The notes under the pieces: model-generated | Databases searched by the model: none | The model's input: only the letters and a program-made list of their open reading frames with translations | What the model was told of the DNA's origin: nothing | In this document: piece by piece, positions 5,631 through 7,267 of the stretch | Layout: each line of letters starts with the position of its first letter | Position numbering within the stretch: the first letter of the stretch is position 1 | Program-made: the position numbers and the translations under genes | DNA from: JAZLIL01 sp045617405 | GTDB taxonomy: Bacteria > Bacillota > Clostridia > Lachnospirales > Lachnospiraceae | DNA: 7,267 bases | Direction: 5' to 3' | NCBI GenBank assembly: GCA_045617405.1 | Contig: JAZLIL010000123.1 | Coordinates: 1-7,267, forward strand

Positions 5631-7085
5631 TTATCTTTTCCCCGCTGTAAGTGTAACTTCCTGCTCTTCGTTCTTTATCGGGTTAAATAGCTTCACCTTT
5701 ATTTCCTGACCTTCATCATAGCGCCAGAGAATTCTGTCGAACTGTGCAATGTTGCTGATTGCAACGTCATTCATGGATGTCAGAACGTAGCCGCGGCGAA
5801 GACCTGCTTCCTCGGCAGGACTTCCGCCAACGACCTCAGTGATGTAGATACCGTTAATAATCTGCATGTCGGCAAGAACGCTCTCGGGCATATCCTTGAC
5901 CATGATTCCGACAGATGCGATCGGCTGGTCGTTTAGAAGATGCTCAAGAACAAGCTTCGCACCGTTTGCCCAGATACAGGTGTTCATGTACTCATTAAGT
6001 CCCGTGCGCATCTTCCGGGATATGAGGCCGAGAAGCTCGCCGTCATACGAAAGGACAATGCCGCGTCCGTACTCATTGTCGACGATGTCAGTGTTAAAGA
6101 GCGTCACCGTGCCGTCCATAACCGGATAGATACTTCCCGAGCTTGACACAAAGCCTGTCAGAAGCGACCCGAAGTATCCGTTAGGACTTCCGAGCGCCAC
6201 AATCGGAGTTCCCGTCGTAGGAACCGCACTGTTGGCTATCAACGCCGGCTCGATGAACTCAAGATCTCCCTCATCAACGTCGGCCTTTGAAACGGCAAGA
6301 ATCAGCATATCAAAATCTTTGTCGAAAGCATAGGGCCTTGCCCCGTAGGTCTTGTCATTTCGAATCGTCACACTCAGGTTTTCATATTCAAGAAAATCCG
6401 AATAGTTGGCAAGAATCAGAAGTTCCACACCGTTATCCGCAAGAAATACCCCGGGGTAGCTTGCTGATGTGGTAATCTGCTCGTCAAGCCAGTTCATGTT
6501 CTTTGTAGACCCGGTAACGCAGAACAGGTAATGCTCTGCTGCCTTGGCAATGTCTGCAGGCGTGACGGGCTGCTCTTCTGCCTCTTCTTCGCCTTCCTTC
6601 GCTTCACCCGGCCGGGTGCCGTCCGCTTCCGCCGTATTCAAAACGACTGCGGCGTTTTCCGAATCATCTATATCTTCGGGACTGTTCTCATCCGTGACAG
6701 TCTTCGGCCGGTCAACGCTGTCGTGCTGAATTTCTGCGGGCTTTCCGGATTCTTTGTCTGCCTGATTATTTACGTTCCCGGCAGTATTTTGCGTTTCGGC
6801 CGATACGGTCATACCGCCCGAAGCATTCGCCTCTTCCTTATCAAGAACAACCCTTGCTTTTTCCGTTTCCTGTTCCGGTACAATCTTCAGACCCAGCCTT
6901 TTGAGCAGGGTGCTGTCGGTTTTCACAAACACGACTCCCGCAACCAATCCGAAAACGCAGGCCAGCACCACAGTCAGTACTACCTGGCCGATAATCTTCC
7001 TGATTTTCTTACTCTTCCTGGTAGAAAGGACCGTCTCCTGAACCACCTGGTCACTGCTACCGTTTTTGTCAAAATTCTCTTCCAT
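5631..7085 (-). CDS. Membrane-anchored HtrA-like protein with PDZ domain, apparently inactive protease
   Basis: This 484-residue protein resembles HtrA/DegP-type envelope proteases. A charged cytoplasmic N-terminus (1-30) precedes one membrane segment at about 31-54. An acidic, low-complexity linker follows at about 70-175, presumably outside the membrane. A trypsin-like fold spans about 178-385 (VPTTGTPIVALGSPNGYFG at 288-306; SYDGELLGLI at 346-355). A PDZ domain spans about 388-480 (GIYITEVVGGSPAEEAGL at 412-429, GYVLTSMNDV at 432-441). Aligned by eye to HtrA proteins, the catalytic region GNSGG reads as EYGRG at 338-342, with no serine, and the TNHV histidine region reads as ANYSD (226-230). 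The Asp position, DMLIL at 259-263, may survive. This suggests a scaffold or sensing role rather than proteolysis. It starts 39 bases after a histidine kinase gene, with a GGGGGA site before the ATG. The fold is likely; loss of activity is inferred. Confidence 0.8.
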   Translation of the reverse strand: MEENFDKNGSSDQVVQETVLSTRKSKKIRKIIGQVVLTVVLACVFGLVAGVVFVKTDSTLLKRLGLKIVPEQETEKARVVLDKEEANASGGMTVSAETQNTAGNVNNQADKESGKPAEIQHDSVDRPKTVTDENSPEDIDDSENAAVVLNTAEADGTRPGEAKEGEEEAEEQPVTPADIAKAAEHYLFCVTGSTKNMNWLDEQITTSASYPGVFLADNGVELLILANYSDFLEYENLSVTIRNDKTYGARPYAFDKDFDMLILAVSKADVDEGDLEFIEPALIANSAVPTTGTPIVALGSPNGYFGSLLTGFVSSSGSIYPVMDGTVTLFNTDIVDNEYGRGIVLSYDGELLGLISRKMRTGLNEYMNTCIWANGAKLVLEHLLNDQPIASVGIMVKDMPESVLADMQIINGIYITEVVGGSPAEEAGLRRGYVLTSMNDVAISNIAQFDRILWRYDEGQEIKVKLFNPIKNEEQEVTLTAGKR

Positions 7086-7124
7086 ACAGATTCCCCCTGC
7101 CGAATCAACGGCAACTGTAAGCCG

Positions 7125-7267
7125 CTAGACCATAGTCAGCGTAAACGAAAACTCCGTACCTGCACCTTCTGTACTGATAACAGAAATGTTCTCATCGTGG
7201 GCGGTTATGATTTCTTTGACGATGGAAAGCCCAAGGCCGGTGCCGCCGATTTGACGGGAATGGCTCT
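7125..7267 (-). CDS. Sensor histidine kinase, C-terminal 46 residues (5' part cut by window edge)
   Basis: The minus-strand frame entering from the window edge and ending with TAG at 7125-7127 encodes 46 residues, beginning SHSRQIGGTGLGLSIVKEII. GGTGLGLSIVKEI is the G2 box of the HATPase_c ATP-binding domain of histidine kinases, and the remainder (ENISVISTEGAGTEFSFTLTMV) is the typical final beta-strand region. Such kinases autophosphorylate and pass phosphate to a response regulator; the sensor and dimerisation parts lie outside the window. Its gene is followed at 39 bases by the HtrA-like PDZ gene with no strong terminator, so the two are probably in one operon. The paired arrangement recalls envelope-stress systems in which a kinase controls HtrA-type proteins, but the signal is unknown. 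Confidence 0.9.
   Translation of the reverse strand, partial: SHSRQIGGTGLGLSIVKEIITAHDENISVISTEGAGTEFSFTLTMV

Noticed and set aside
5124..5690. 188-codon plus-strand frame opposite the exoribonuclease gene
   Set aside because: It is antisense to an intact YhaM-like gene and has no recognisable domain.
7098..7113. Small hairpin TGCCG/CGGCA between the kinase and PDZ genes
   Set aside because: Only five pairs and no U-tract, so it is not a terminator; it could be chance.

Overview
The window looks like a chromosomal core-gene segment from a Clostridia-type Firmicute, most likely of the Lachnospiraceae kind. The grounds are strong AGGAGG-type ribosome binding sites, moderate GC content, a YhaM-family exoribonuclease, a zinc-type ribosomal protein bL31 and a YqhQ/DUF1385 membrane protein beside prfA. 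The family-level assignment is inference from gene content and was not tested by a search. All eight genes lie on the minus strand, so transcription runs from high to low coordinates. I see no tRNA, rRNA, mobile element, CRISPR array or attachment site, and no gene-free stretch longer than about 150 bases.

In transcription order the upstream group is: the C-terminal end of a sensor histidine kinase (7125-7267, cut by the window edge); a single-pass membrane protein with an HtrA-like protease fold and a PDZ domain whose catalytic His and Ser appear to be lost (5631-7085); and a YhaM-like 3'-5' exoribonuclease (4674-5612). These are closely spaced and probably co-transcribed. rpmE (4352-4558) follows with its own well-formed extended -10 promoter (4637-4665), a roughly 70-nt leader, and two hairpins with U-tracts in tandem behind it (4303-4335 and 4247-4298).

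The downstream group is: yqhQ/DUF1385 with an unusual charged C-terminal tail (2879-4225), prfA encoding release factor 1 (1766-2839), a TrmH/SpoU-family RNA 2'-O-methyltransferase (919-1710), and pgi, glucose-6-phosphate isomerase, whose 3' end is cut by the window (1-879). The prmC gene, which modifies the GGQ glutamine of release factors and often sits between yqhQ and prfA in related bacteria, is absent from that position.

The common theme is translation and RNA metabolism (bL31, RF1, an RNA methyltransferase, an exoribonuclease) joined to envelope sensing (histidine kinase and PDZ pseudoprotease) and one glycolytic enzyme. I do not see a dedicated new defence or mobile system. The items most worth a second look are the apparently dead HtrA-like protein, the tandem terminators just ahead of the yqhQ ribosome binding site, the rpmE leader with its 14-bp palindrome, and the tailed YqhQ with no prmC beside it.
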